The notes under the pieces are model-generated. The model saw nothing but the letters and a program-made list of their open reading frames with translations, ran no database searches and had not been told where the DNA came from. A stretch of DNA of 33,961 nucleotides from Actinomycetes bacterium (GTDB taxonomy: Bacteria > Actinomycetota > Acidimicrobiia > IMCC26256 > PALSA-610), in contig JAODBJ010000131.1 of assembly GCA_025463905.1 (NCBI GenBank), positions 1 to 33,961 of the forward strand, in the 5' to 3' direction. How positions within the stretch are numbered: the stretch's first letter is position 1; every line of letters starts with the position of its first letter. Shown one piece after another: positions 8,582-16,756 of the stretch. The translations under genes were made by a program, and so were the position numbers.

Positions 8582-9348
8582 GGCTGCGTTTCAGCGAGGA
8601 GATCGTGGAGGAGACCGGCGACCGCAGGCGTCGCGCGCAACTCGCCCAGCGTCGCGAGCGCGATCGCGTGCCGCCCGGCCGCACGTTCCGCATCTTCGTA
8701 CTCCGGGCTCTCCATCAGGCCGGCCAGCAACGCCATCGCGCCGATCGATCCTTCGACGCGACCGTCCTGCAACGTTTCGAGGATCATCATCTCGCCCGCG
8801 CGCACGCGTGCAAGCGCTCGGTACGTGACATCGGCGGTCACGTCCGGTTCGGCGTGCACGGCGAGTTCATCGTTCGCGACGCGACCGTCGACGAACGTGA
8901 CGGCCCAGTCGATGTCGCCGAACGGGCCCTTGCGGAGGTGGTACTGCGCCCGCAATGTCGCGCCCGGCACCTTTGGGAGCGCGTCGAGCTCGGGCCGCGA
9001 GCGCAGGTCCATCGGCGCCGGCGGACCGACGTAATCACCGTCGGACGCCGGCGTCGCCACGGTGGTGACCCGGTGCGCGTCATTCCCCGACATTGCGCCG
9101 TGCCACACGCGCTCCGCATTCTCCCGGTCCCATTGCAATGTGCAATCGGGTTCGTCGACTTCGCCGCGACCCCACGCCGACACGCGGCCGTCCTGCACGA
9201 CGAGGTGCCATCGAGACCCCCCGGCGTCGAACGCCAATCGAGCGGATGCACTCGCCACGAGTTCGACGTTGTCGAACGCTTCGGCGAACGCTTCGAACCA
9301 CTCGTCGGAAAGGAATCCTCCCCGCTCGGTGCCGGCATCGGGATGCAT
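8578..9348 (-). CDS. SCP2 sterol-transfer-like domain protein
   Basis: The 256-residue protein reads as a soluble lipid-binding-type protein. The N-terminal half has FEAFAEAFDNVELVASASARLAF; the C-terminal half has an SCP2-like pattern (AVTFVDGRVANDELAVHAEPDVT..TYRALARVRAGEMMILETLQDGRVEGS). SCP2 domains bind lipids or acyl-CoA and often accompany hydrolases and acyl-CoA enzymes in actinobacteria. The frame is open further upstream into the neighbouring gene, but codons before the ATG at 9348 are the antisense-frame shadow of that gene, so I chose this start; no strong ribosome binding site is visible. It lies 23 bases after the glycine-rich gene and overlaps the hydrolase-fold gene downstream, suggesting one operon. 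Confidence 0.75.
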   Translation of the reverse strand: MHPDAGTERGGFLSDEWFEAFAEAFDNVELVASASARLAFDAGGSRWHLVVQDGRVSAWGRGEVDEPDCTLQWDRENAERVWHGAMSGNDAHRVTTVATPASDGDYVGPPAPMDLRSRPELDALPKVPGATLRAQYHLRKGPFGDIDWAVTFVDGRVANDELAVHAEPDVTADVTYRALARVRAGEMMILETLQDGRVEGSIGAMALLAGLMESPEYEDAERAAGRHAIALATLGELRATPAVAGLLHDLLAETQP

Positions 9349-9371
9349 GTCGACCAGTTTCGCAGCCACCA

Positions 9372-11498
9372 CTACTTCGGACTGATCGTGACGGTGAGTT
9401 CCTGCCAGTTCGTGAGCCCAGCCGAGTTCGTCACGATCAGGCGAAGGTGCACGATCTGCGTCGTCTTGGTGGTCGGCGCTGTCACCTTGGTCTTGGCCGA
9501 GTGCGAGTCTTCGATCGTGACCGGCACGCCGTCGACCTGGAACCAGTAGTAGGTGAGGGGCTCGCCCTGCGGATCGGTCGAACCACTGCCGTCGACGGTG
9601 ATCGTCCCCCCGGAGGTGACGGTCTGATTGGGGCCGACCTTCGAGACCGGGTAGCCGGCCGGCGTCACTGTCACTTGCGACCCGCCCGAGAACGACCCCT
9701 GCACGGTCGAGCTGCCGTTGTAGCGGGCGCCAAGGTTCTGCACGCCCGGCGGCAGCCCGAGCGTCGTGAACGCGGCCTTGCCGTCCGTGCCGACCGTTGA
9801 GGTTCCGAGGGTCTGTGTCCCGGTGCTGCCGTTGGCGGGGGTGTACCAGAAGGTGACCGTGCCGCTCGGTGCCGGCCCCGTCGTCACCACCTGCGAGGTG
9901 AGCGTGATCGACTTGCCCTGGATGATGGTCGTCGCCGACACGGAGAGGTTCGTGTTCGACGGTGTCGAAGGACTCACGCCCACGCTGAACGTCGTCGTCG
10001 TTGCGTTGTACACGGAGTCGCCCGAGTATTCGACGCGGAAGCTGTAAGTGGCGGCGTTCGTGAGCCACGAGTCCTGCACACTCGCCGAGCCGTCGGACGC
10101 GATGGGCTGCGTTCCCAAGTTGGCCGTGCCTGACGTCGTGGTGTCATAGAACGTCGCGGTTCCCGTCGGGCGCGGCGCCCACGACGGCGCGGCGGCCGGT
10201 GTCACGACGGCCGTCGACACGGAACCCGAGCCGCCCCACGGGACGGGATTGGAGTTCGTCTTCGCGGTCATGGTCGGCGCGGCTTTCGCCGGCGCGTAGG
10301 TGAACACGGTGAACTTCGACGACGGCCCGTATACGGAGTCGCCGCCGTACCTCGCGGTGAAACTGTTTGTGCCCCCGCTGAGGTTGTTCGTCGTGAGCGT
10401 CGCGACACCGCCCCCGTCGAGTGCAGCGCTGCCGACGAAATAGTCCGAGCCGTAGATCGACTGGTAGAAGTCGACGGTGCCGGTGGGGACAGGCGAAGCG
10501 ATTCCCGTCTGCGGCGACACAGTTGCCGAGAACCGAGCGAGCGTGCCGAAGCCGGACACGCTCAGCGCGACCGACGACGAGGGCTGCTGCCACACGAACT
10601 TCACGGAGCCCTCGCCACCTTGCGACGAGTAGGTCTGCGGCGAGATGACATTGCTGTCCACGTAGGACGCGCCGGCACCGCCGCCGCCACCGCCGCCTTG
10701 GCCGAGGCCGCCACCCGAGCCGCCGTCACCGCCGCACGTGGTGCCGTTGTACCCGGCGCCGCCGCCACCGCCACCGCCGCCAAGGTACGAACCGTCGCCG
10801 CCGCGGGCGCCGGACTTGTTTCCACTCTGGCTGGCGCAGCTGAGTACACCGCCGCCGCCTCCGGCCCCGACACCCGTGCCGCCGGTACCGCCGAGCGCCG
10901 CGGCGCCACCCGTGCCTCCGGGGCCGCCGTTGTATCCGGCAACACCGCCGCCACCGCCGCCACCGCCGCCACCACCGGCGACCGCGATGATGCTGGTGCC
11001 GCTCATGATCTCGGTGGCCGCGCCGCCGCCACCACCTCCGCCGGGAACGGACCCGCCGGCGTTGCCGCCAGAACCGCCGGCGTCCGAGAGCACGCCCTTT
11101 CCGCCGGTGCCGCCCGAGACTCCGTAGGTGCCGTTGATTCCGTTCGCCCCCGCGGCGCCCAAGCCCAGGTCGAAGGTGCTGCCCGGCGTCACGTTGATCG
11201 TGCCAATGACCTCGCCACCGACGCCCCCGGCACCGCCAATGTTCGTGCTCGGGTAGCCGCCGCGTCCACCGCCGCCACCCTTGGCGTCGAACCACACCTG
11301 CGTCACGGCCGGAGGCACGGTGAAGGTGGCCTTTCCACCCGTCGCGCCGGCCGTGAAGGTCTGGGTGCTCTGGTAGCTCGTGCCCGTAACCGCGCCCGCG
11401 GGTTCGGCACCGCTCGCGGCGATCGCGGCAATCGCAGGTATGACGAACACCGCCCCTGCGGCAAGGGAGGCGAGGCGGCGAAAGGTCGTTCGAGGCAT
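9372..11498 (-). CDS. secreted glycine-rich protein with three Ig-like repeats and a PKD-like domain
   Basis: The 708-residue protein starts at an ATG with AAGGAC upstream. It has a Sec signal peptide (RTTFRRLASLAAGAVFVIPAIAAI.. to about residue 36) and then a ~230-residue glycine-rich domain (about 70-300) with runs of up to 11 Gly. In that domain, AATEIMSGTSIIAVAGGGG resembles the pattern of the glycine-rich region of ALK/LTK receptors and of phage-tip poly-Gly-II domains. Three bacterial Ig-like repeats follow (about 305-403, 404-507, 508-613), each with PTGTxxFY and YxGDSxY or YNGSS signatures, then a PKD/REJ-like domain (VDGSGSTDPQGEPLTYYW) to the end. No LPXTG, no C-terminal membrane helix and no Gly-rich anchor are seen, so it is probably released or non-covalently wall-bound. 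Adhesion or matrix function is inferred. Confidence 0.85.
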   Translation of the reverse strand: MPRTTFRRLASLAAGAVFVIPAIAAIAASGAEPAGAVTGTSYQSTQTFTAGATGGKATFTVPPAVTQVWFDAKGGGGGRGGYPSTNIGGAGGVGGEVIGTINVTPGSTFDLGLGAAGANGINGTYGVSGGTGGKGVLSDAGGSGGNAGGSVPGGGGGGGAATEIMSGTSIIAVAGGGGGGGGGGGVAGYNGGPGGTGGAAALGGTGGTGVGAGGGGGVLSCASQSGNKSGARGGDGSYLGGGGGGGGAGYNGTTCGGDGGSGGGLGQGGGGGGGAGASYVDSNVISPQTYSSQGGEGSVKFVWQQPSSSVALSVSGFGTLARFSATVSPQTGIASPVPTGTVDFYQSIYGSDYFVGSAALDGGGVATLTTNNLSGGTNSFTARYGGDSVYGPSSKFTVFTYAPAKAAPTMTAKTNSNPVPWGGSGSVSTAVVTPAAAPSWAPRPTGTATFYDTTTSGTANLGTQPIASDGSASVQDSWLTNAATYSFRVEYSGDSVYNATTTTFSVGVSPSTPSNTNLSVSATTIIQGKSITLTSQVVTTGPAPSGTVTFWYTPANGSTGTQTLGTSTVGTDGKAAFTTLGLPPGVQNLGARYNGSSTVQGSFSGGSQVTVTPAGYPVSKVGPNQTVTSGGTITVDGSGSTDPQGEPLTYYWFQVDGVPVTIEDSHSAKTKVTAPTTKTTQIVHLRLIVTNSAGLTNWQELTVTISPK
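10670..11290. repeat. low-complexity GCC/CCACC tract encoding poly-glycine
   Basis: The plus strand is dominated by GCC, CCG and CCACC triplets; on the coding minus strand these are GGC/GGT/GGN glycine codons of the secreted protein. The densest stretch (about 10949-10979) codes for an 11-glycine run. Such tracts are prone to slippage and to assembly error, so length may vary between strains. Confidence 0.8.
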
Positions 11499-11894
11499 TT
11501 CTGTCCTTCGGTCGTGTGCCATCAACAATGGCCGTAAGGCCCCGGTGCCACATCTGGCACCTGCCTTATTTGTGGGAGCGCCGCGGCAAAGCCGCCTAGG
11601 GCGCAAACGGGCGGGCTATCCGGCTCGCAGCACTCGCGCGGGTGGAACGCGCGCCGCGATCGCGGCCGGAATCAGGATTCGGTCTGCCGCGCAAATCGGA
11701 TCCAGGTGAGTCGTCCCGCGATGATCCCGAGTGGAACACCGATGACGAGCGTCATCAGCACGGTGATGAGTGTATGAGTGACCAAGGTCGCGCAGGGTCC
11801 GCGCCGACAAGGACTTCACCACGCGAGCCCGCGAGTCGATCGAGCGCGGCACGGAGCTACTCGAGCGACTGGCCAAGTGACGCGGTACATCTCG
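11499..11894. other. 396-base region between genes: FtsX relic, hairpin, no intact gene
   Basis: No intact gene is visible. 11499-11610 is the leader of the glycine-rich gene and contains a small GC hairpin (GCGGC 11583-11587, loop AAA, GCCGC 11591-11595), which could end transcription from upstream. 11616-11782 holds the permease relic listed separately. On the plus strand 11803-11880 reads DKDFTTRARESIERGTELL to a TGA, an amphipathic helix-like scrap that may be the end of another lost gene; it has no start. Confidence 0.5.
11616..11782 (-). pseudogene. C-terminal relic of an FtsX-like ABC permease
   Basis: In one minus-strand frame, 11782-11672 reads HTLITVLMTLVIGVPLGIIA followed by GRLTWIRFARQ and a stop. 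Overlapping it in another frame, 11678-11616 reads ILIPAAIAARVPPARVLRAG and a stop. The first matches the last-helix region of FtsX/MacB-type permeases (usually ..LVIGVPLGIxAGRWxWxxFA). The second matches their C-terminus (..PARxAARxRPAxxLRxx). The loop normally between them is missing, the frame is broken, and nothing upstream is coding, so this is a degraded tail. The assignment rests on pattern memory, not alignment. Confidence 0.5.
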
Positions 11895-12401
11895 CTATCG
11901 ACCGGTGCGCAGAGACTCTTCGAACGATCCCGTCGCGGCGCCGGCGAAGTCGCGTTGACGCCACGCTTCGTACGCGACGACGCTCACGGCGTTCGCGAGG
12001 TTCAGGCTGCGGTTCGATGGACGCATCGGAATGTGGAGGCGACGGTCACGCGAGAACTCGGCAACGAGCACGTCGCCCAGACCGGTCGCTTCGCAGCCGA
12101 ACACAACGACATCGCCCGCGCGGTAGTCGACCTCGTCGTACCGTCGATGGGGAGCGCGCGTCGTGGTGGCAAACCAGCGCCGCTCCGCGCCAAGCGCGGC
12201 GCGGCAGCCTTCCCACGTGTCATGGATCTGCGTGTCAGTGAGTTCGTGATAGTCGAGTCCTCCGCGGCGCAGCGCGGCGGCGTCGAGATCGAAACCGAGC
12301 GGTCGCACGACGTGAAGCCGCGCGCCGACGTTCGCGCACAGCCGGACGATGTTGCCCGTGTTCGTCGCGATCTGCGGTGCGACCAGCACGACTTCGAGCA
12401 T
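11895..12401 (-). CDS. trmL: tRNA (cytidine/uridine-2'-O-)-methyltransferase TrmL, SPOUT family
   Basis: The 168-residue protein has the small SPOUT methyltransferase pattern of TrmL, which uses S-adenosylmethionine to methylate the ribose at wobble position 34 of certain leucine tRNAs. Visible motifs are APQIATNTGNIVRLCA at the N-terminus, VVVFGCEATGLGD (motif with FGxExxGL) and the knot region HIPMRPSNRSLNLANAVSVV followed by YEAWRQ. Length agrees with the family. Its ATG overlaps by one base the stop of the DUF427 gene upstream (TGATG), implying coupled translation. Confidence 0.93.
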   Translation of the reverse strand: MLEVVLVAPQIATNTGNIVRLCANVGARLHVVRPLGFDLDAAALRRGGLDYHELTDTQIHDTWEGCRAALGAERRWFATTTRAPHRRYDEVDYRAGDVVVFGCEATGLGDVLVAEFSRDRRLHIPMRPSNRSLNLANAVSVVAYEAWRQRDFAGAATGSFEESLRTGR

Positions 12402-12751
12402 CAGTTACCGACGGTGAGATCGACCCGATCGTTGTAGAAGCACAGCAGTCCGGCGACGCCTTCGGCCGACGGAATGGGCGTTTCGTAGCTCCACACGATG
12501 CCGTCGTGGACCGCGTCTCCGAGTTCGAGCGTCCAGTACGAGGCTTGACCTTTGAAGGGACACTCCGTCCTGAAGCTCGTGGGCCGCAACAAATCCATGC
12601 GGACGTCTTCGCGACGCAGGTAGTAGCGCGTCGGCATCCCGGTCTCTTCGAGCAGCACCGGATGATCGGTCTCGGCGATTTTCTCGCCGTCGACTCGAAC
12701 CTCGACGTGGAGATCTGCCGGCGTGATGGTGACGCTGTGACCTGAGTTCAT
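12401..12751 (-). CDS. DUF427 family protein
   Basis: The 116-residue protein matches the DUF427 (Pfam NTP_transf_9) pattern: VEVRVDGEKIAETDHPVLLEE, then TRYYLRREDVRMDLLRPT, CPFKGQASYWTL, and a C-terminal VAGLLCFYNDRVDL. The family has a compact beta fold and no settled function. There is no Shine-Dalgarno sequence at a useful distance; a TAGGTT hexamer ends 9 bases before the ATG, suggesting a leaderless start. It is the first gene of a two-gene unit with trmL. Confidence 0.92.
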   Translation of the reverse strand: MNSGHSVTITPADLHVEVRVDGEKIAETDHPVLLEETGMPTRYYLRREDVRMDLLRPTSFRTECPFKGQASYWTLELGDAVHDGIVWSYETPIPSAEGVAGLLCFYNDRVDLTVGN

Positions 12752-12760
12752 GTCCCTGCC

Positions 12761-12766
12761 AACCTA
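12761..12766 (-). promoter_or_regulatory. putative -10 hexamer TAGGTT for DUF427-trmL
   Basis: Minus-strand TAGGTT ends 9 bases before the DUF427 ATG. It fits the actinobacterial TANNNT -10 pattern, and the distance implies a leaderless or nearly leaderless transcript. Confidence 0.4.
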
Positions 12767-12876
12767 GACCGGCACCGTGGCATTCCGGCGCTCGACAGGC
12801 CCAGAGGCCCGGCCGGTTGTTGCACTTCTGCACCCATACGGGAGCACAACTGCTACAACCCGGGATGTCGCGTGGA

Positions 12877-13275
12877 TCACGGCGCAGGCGGGGCTGCGTC
12901 GCTTCCGAGCGCGCTCGTAAGGGCTTCGAGGTCCGCCACGGTCACCGTCAAAGCCGAATGCCCACGCCGTCGCAACGGTGACGGCACCTTGTCCGCGAAA
13001 TGGATGCACACGCCCGCGTCGCGGTTCGTGCCGAAGGTGAGACCGTCGTCCGCCATTGATCCCCGAACGCCGACGGCAGTCCACCATCGATAGTTACGTG
13101 TGATGTGCGCACCGGTGATGTTGGCAAGCGTCGTCTCGAGTTTCAGAAACCCGAAGGTCGCGACGAAGCGTCCGTCTTCCGACACGCTCACCCCGTCCTT
13201 CGAACCTCGAAACCCGAACGCAAGGAGCAAGGGTAAGTAGCGCTTGTCGACGGCGTATGCGAAGTGTTCGGTCAT
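12877..13275 (-). CDS. conserved actinobacterial hypothetical protein, 132 aa
   Basis: I recognise the pattern but no function: proteins of this kind occur in mycobacteria and other actinobacteria as a single ~140-residue domain with an FG..TTLANITG block, then YRWWTAVGVRGSMADDGLTF, TNRDAGVCIHF and a C-terminal LTVTVADLEAL. All are visible here in that order. No signal peptide or membrane helix. It stands 125 bases upstream of the DUF427 gene and 27 bases downstream of a small secreted-protein gene on the same strand. Confidence 0.8.
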   Translation of the reverse strand: MTEHFAYAVDKRYLPLLLAFGFRGSKDGVSVSEDGRFVATFGFLKLETTLANITGAHITRNYRWWTAVGVRGSMADDGLTFGTNRDAGVCIHFADKVPSPLRRRGHSALTVTVADLEALTSALGSDAAPPAP

Positions 13276-13302
13276 GTCGATGTGCGAACCGTCCCTATTC
13301 GC

Positions 13303-13701
13303 TCAAGGTGTCGCGGTCTTCAGCGCGTAGAAGCCTTGCTCCCCACCGCTGGGCGAGTTGCATAGTCCCGGCTTCTTCAAGGAACTCAGGCCCTTTTTGG
13401 CGATCGTCGCGATGCAAATGAAACCGAGCCGAGAGCCTGGAGCCGTCCACGCGAGGGAGATGACCTTGCCTTGCCGCAGCCAGGTGCCCGCCTCGCCGTC
13501 ATTGAGGCTCCAGTGGCCCGTCGACGAATCGGTGTCGACGAGCGTCATCGTGAAGGTGTCGCCGGTGCCGAGGTAGTGATTCGTATAGGTGCCGGCCGGA
13601 TCAATCGGTGCGGCGGCATTTGCAGTCGCCTCCGCAATCGCAGCGACCCCACCGAACATCAAGGCTGCGGCCGCGACGAGCGCGGACGTCCGTTTGAACA
13701 T
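13303..13701 (-). CDS. small secreted hypothetical protein, 132 aa
   Basis: Chosen start ATG at 13701 follows a purine-rich GGGGGATGGGG; 18 in-frame codons upstream lack signal-peptide character and are ignored. Residues 1-28 form a Sec signal (MFKRTSALVAAAALMFGGVA..), with cleavage probable after AxA near residue 27-30. The mature part (TYTNHYLGTGDTFTMTLVD.., STGHWSLNDGEAGTWLRQ.., WTAPGSRLGFICIATIAKKG, then a second Cys before SPSGGEQGFYAL) looks like a small beta-barrel with one possible disulphide (the two Cys). The family is not recognised. Confidence 0.7.
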   Translation of the reverse strand: MFKRTSALVAAAALMFGGVAAIAEATANAAAPIDPAGTYTNHYLGTGDTFTMTLVDTDSSTGHWSLNDGEAGTWLRQGKVISLAWTAPGSRLGFICIATIAKKGLSSLKKPGLCNSPSGGEQGFYALKTATP

Positions 13702-13888
13702 GCGATCCCCATCCCCCAACGCAGCCTCCACGGACCGCTGCCACAAGTGTTGCACACGAACATTTCAGAACCGCGGTTGACCGGACGCCAGTGGTAGCTC
13801 CGCGGTAGCAGTCCCGAGCGGGCCAAAGCCATGATCTTCGGCGCGTACTGTTCCGCCGACGCGACGTCCAGCTTCCGGAGGAAACCTG

Positions 13889-14680
13889 ATGGATCTCGAT
13901 GGCGCCGTCGTCGCGGTAACCGGAGCGTCGCGGGGCATCGGCGCGGCCGTGGCCAATGCAGTTGCCGCGCGGGGCGCTCGGCTCGGGCTCATCGCGCGCA
14001 CGGGCCACGACCTCGACGGCGTGCTGGGCAACCTTGGCGTCGAGGGCGTCGCGGTGACCGCCGACATCGCCGATCGGTCGGCGACGATCGACGCCGTCGC
14101 CGAGGTCGAAGCGGCGCTCGGTCCCATCGACGTGCTCGTGGCGAACGCCGGCATCGGCGCGTACGGACCGTTCGTCGACATGTCGTACGAGGAGCTCGAG
14201 CGACTCGTGAGCGTAAACGTGCTCGGCACGATGTACGCCGTCAAGGCCGTCCTCCCTGGCATGGTCGCTCGGCGGCGCGGGCACGTGGTGACGATCGGGT
14301 CCATCGCCGGCCGGATCGGCTCACCGTTCGAAGCCGCGTACTCGGCGACGAAGTTCGCCGGCGTCGGCTTCACGGAGGCGCTCGCAGTCGAGGTGGCGCC
14401 ATACGGCGTCGCCGTGTCCCTCGTCAATCCGGGCGTCGTTGCGACCGAGTTCGGCAACGCGCGCGGGCACCCGTATGACCGCGACCGGCCAAAGCCGATC
14501 AGCGCGGAGTCCGTCGCCAGCGCCGTCGTCGCCGCGATCGAGGCAGGCTCGGCGGAGACCTACGTCCCCCGATGGTTCCGCTCGGCGGTCGTGACCCGCC
14601 ACCTCGTCCCGCCACTGTTCCGTTGGGGCACCGCGCGCAGCTTTCGTGCGGACCTGAAGGCGGACTCGGCGAAGCGGTAA
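13889..14680 (+). CDS. short-chain dehydrogenase/reductase (SDR)
   Basis: The 263-residue protein is a classical SDR: NAD(P) motif TGASRGIG (11-18), NAG (86-88), catalytic Asn110, Ser138 and the Y151-x3-K155 pair in AAYSATKFAG. Arg15 in the glycine motif hints at NADP preference. The C-terminal segment (YVPRWFRSAVVTRHLVPPLFRWG) is basic and hydrophobic, as in membrane-associated SDRs of lipid or retinol type. GGAGGAAACC precedes the ATG. A glyoxalase-fold gene follows 71 bases later on the same strand. The substrate is unknown. Confidence 0.93.
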   Translation: MDLDGAVVAVTGASRGIGAAVANAVAARGARLGLIARTGHDLDGVLGNLGVEGVAVTADIADRSATIDAVAEVEAALGPIDVLVANAGIGAYGPFVDMSYEELERLVSVNVLGTMYAVKAVLPGMVARRRGHVVTIGSIAGRIGSPFEAAYSATKFAGVGFTEALAVEVAPYGVAVSLVNPGVVATEFGNARGHPYDRDRPKPISAESVASAVVAAIEAGSAETYVPRWFRSAVVTRHLVPPLFRWGTARSFRADLKADSAKR

Positions 14681-14751
14681 CACCGCTGGACGCAGTACGA
14701 GCAGGCAGCGATCGCGCGATGAGTTCGCGTGCTGGCGATCGTCTACATGCC

Positions 14752-15132
14752 ATGAACACTTCTCGGCCGACGTTCACGTCCGTCATAACGGTGGCCATCC
14801 CCGTGTCGAACCAAGACCGCGCGAAAGCGTTGCTGGAGCAACTTGGTTTCGAGTCCCGCATAGATGCCGAACTCCAGCCGGATTTCCGGTGGATCGAACT
14901 TGCGCTACCGGGCGCGGACACGACGCTCTCACTCGTGCGCGCTGGAGGTGAACTTCAGGCCGGAATTGACACTGGCATTCGTCTCGCAACTCCCGATGCC
15001 CGTGCTGCCCACGCACGGCTTCAGGCACTCGGCCTCAATGTCGGCGAGCTGTTGGACTGGGAGAGCGCGCCCCTCATGTTCGAGTTCCGCGACCCCGATG
15101 GCAACCGGTTCTACGTCACACAGCAGGTTTGA
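14752..15132 (+). CDS. VOC/glyoxalase-fold protein
   Basis: The 126-residue protein has one vicinal-oxygen-chelate module pair: ITVAIPVSNQDRAKALLEQL at the start, RWIELALPGADTTLSLV in the middle and FEFRDPDGNRFYVTQQ at the end. Usual metal ligands look partly missing (no His in the first strand, Gln where the last Glu is common), so binding or resistance roles are as likely as catalysis. An in-frame ATG at 14719 is an alternative start; neither has a good ribosome binding site, and I prefer 14752 because the fold begins there. Confidence 0.85.
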   Translation: MNTSRPTFTSVITVAIPVSNQDRAKALLEQLGFESRIDAELQPDFRWIELALPGADTTLSLVRAGGELQAGIDTGIRLATPDARAAHARLQALGLNVGELLDWESAPLMFEFRDPDGNRFYVTQQV

Positions 15133-15172
15133 CCCACGCAGGTCACGACACGCACGGGCGGAGAAGTTCGGG

Positions 15173-16750
15173 CTACGCAGACGCCGGTTCGGCGCGATCG
15201 AAGGCTTCGAGCGCGGCATAGCCGGCGTTGTAGCCAGGGATGAAGGTGACGCCGGGTCCGCCGTGGCAGCCCGCGCCGCCGAGGTAAAGACCCTCGAACG
15301 GGATTGGCAGGTCGAGCCATCCGGTCGGGCCCGGGCGGAAGGGGCCCATGAGGTCGGGGTGCAGGAGGCCGTGGCAGAAGTCGCCATCGGTCGCGCCGAA
15401 CATCAAGTCGAACGTGTACGACGCGTAGGTGATCTGGCGCTCGATGATGTCGCGGAAGTTCGGCGCCATCCCGGTGATCTTGTCCACGACCCGCTCGGCC
15501 ATGACGTCCTTCAGACGCGACTGCTCCTCATGGCTCCCGGTGATCGGGAAGTAAAACGCGAACACGCTCGCCGCGTGCTTCCCCGGAGGCGCGAGCGACG
15601 GGTCGTACAGGCTCGGAATCTGCATGCCCATCGACGGCCATTCAGGAACCTCACCACGACAACAGGTCTCGTAGTCCGCCTGCATGTCTTCGGGTGAGCC
15701 GAACATGCCCATCGACGCGCGGAGCTTGCCTTCGTTGAGTACCGCGTACTTGCCGGTGAACTCCGGCAGCCCGTTCAGCGCGAAGTGCATCTGGATGTAG
15801 GCCGCTCGGTGATCGACGTTGCCGACACGCGCGGCGAGATCGGCCGGTAGCAACTCCGGATCCACCAGGCGCGTGAACGTGTTCGTCGGGTCGAGGTTGG
15901 ACACCACCACCGGCGCGGTGATGATTTCGCCGTCGTTCAACTGCACGCCGTACACCCGACCGTCTTCGATCAGGATCTTCTCGGCCCGCGCGTGCAAGCG
16001 CACCGTTCCCCCGTGCGACTCGAACAGTTGGCGCACGTGATTCGACAATGCACCGATGCCACCGTCGAGCTTGCGCATCATCTGCGATCCGGTGGTGGCC
16101 ATCGCGAACGCCAGACACATCGCGCTGCCCGGCGTGTACGGGCCGCGATACGTGGAGTTCACCGCGAGGAACGCCAACATGCCGCGCAACATTGCGTGAC
16201 GTTCGCGGTCGGGCAAGTAGAGGTCCACCACGTCCATCACGCTGCCGAACATCGCGACGCGGATCGCTTCGCGTTCGGCCTCATTGTTCGCGCACGCCAT
16301 CATCTCGTCGAGCGTCTTCGGCGGCTTGCGCACATCGAAGCGACCGATCGCCCGCGCCGGCGCCTCACACCACGCCATGATCCCGGCCATGCCCATCACG
16401 CCGTCCATGCCGTTGATCTCGGCAACGTGGTTCATCAGTTTTTCGGGGTCGCTGTAGAACAGCATCGGCGCCTGGTCCGGGCCCCCGATGTTCACCGACA
16501 TCACGTCCGCCTCATAGGTGGCGCATTCGCCGAGCCCGAGGTCGTCGAAGATCTCGTCGGGCATCGGGAACAGCACCGATCCCGCGATCTCGAATTCGTA
16601 CCCTCGGATGAGCTCGGTGGTGGAGGCCATTCCGCCGGTGTATTGGTTCTTCTCCAAACACAACACCCGCATGCCGCCCCTGGCCATGACCGCGGCGGCA
16701 GTGAGGCCGTTGTGACCTGCTCCGATGACGATTGCGTCGTAGTCAGCCAT
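15173..16750 (-). CDS. phytoene-desaturase-like FAD-dependent oxidoreductase (CrtI/PYROXD2 type)
   Basis: The 525-residue flavoprotein has the N-terminal dinucleotide motif VIGAGHNGLTAA (G10-x-G12-x2-G15), an acidic-ended strand (RVLCLEKNQYTGGMASTTE) and a C-terminal FAD block GLYLGGAGCHGGPGVTFIPG followed by YNAGYAALEA. This is the CrtI/PYROXD2 amine-oxidase-like family, which contains carotenoid desaturases and many uncharacterised actinobacterial oxidoreductases. No phytoene synthase or other carotenoid gene is nearby, so a carotenoid role is not supported. The ATG at 16750 lacks a Shine-Dalgarno sequence, and a TTGACA box sits upstream at leaderless distance. Confidence 0.88.
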   Translation of the reverse strand: MADYDAIVIGAGHNGLTAAAVMARGGMRVLCLEKNQYTGGMASTTELIRGYEFEIAGSVLFPMPDEIFDDLGLGECATYEADVMSVNIGGPDQAPMLFYSDPEKLMNHVAEINGMDGVMGMAGIMAWCEAPARAIGRFDVRKPPKTLDEMMACANNEAEREAIRVAMFGSVMDVVDLYLPDRERHAMLRGMLAFLAVNSTYRGPYTPGSAMCLAFAMATTGSQMMRKLDGGIGALSNHVRQLFESHGGTVRLHARAEKILIEDGRVYGVQLNDGEIITAPVVVSNLDPTNTFTRLVDPELLPADLAARVGNVDHRAAYIQMHFALNGLPEFTGKYAVLNEGKLRASMGMFGSPEDMQADYETCCRGEVPEWPSMGMQIPSLYDPSLAPPGKHAASVFAFYFPITGSHEEQSRLKDVMAERVVDKITGMAPNFRDIIERQITYASYTFDLMFGATDGDFCHGLLHPDLMGPFRPGPTGWLDLPIPFEGLYLGGAGCHGGPGVTFIPGYNAGYAALEAFDRAEPASA

Positions 16751-16756
16751 GGGGTG

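Noticed and set aside
9349-10068. Extended start for the SCP2-like gene (496 residues)
   Set aside because: The added 240 residues lie in a shifted frame of the Ig-like repeats of the neighbouring secreted protein and have no domain.
10738-11127. Plus-strand open frame coding a proline-rich (PPPPPP) protein
   Set aside because: It is the exact antisense of the poly-glycine tract of the secreted protein; GGN codons read backwards as NCC proline codons. The signal peptide and Ig domains are on the minus strand.
11803-11880. Plus-strand fragment DKDFTTRARESIERGTELL to a stop
   Set aside because: It reads like the end of a helical protein but has no start and only 26 codons, so it is only mentioned with the intergenic region.
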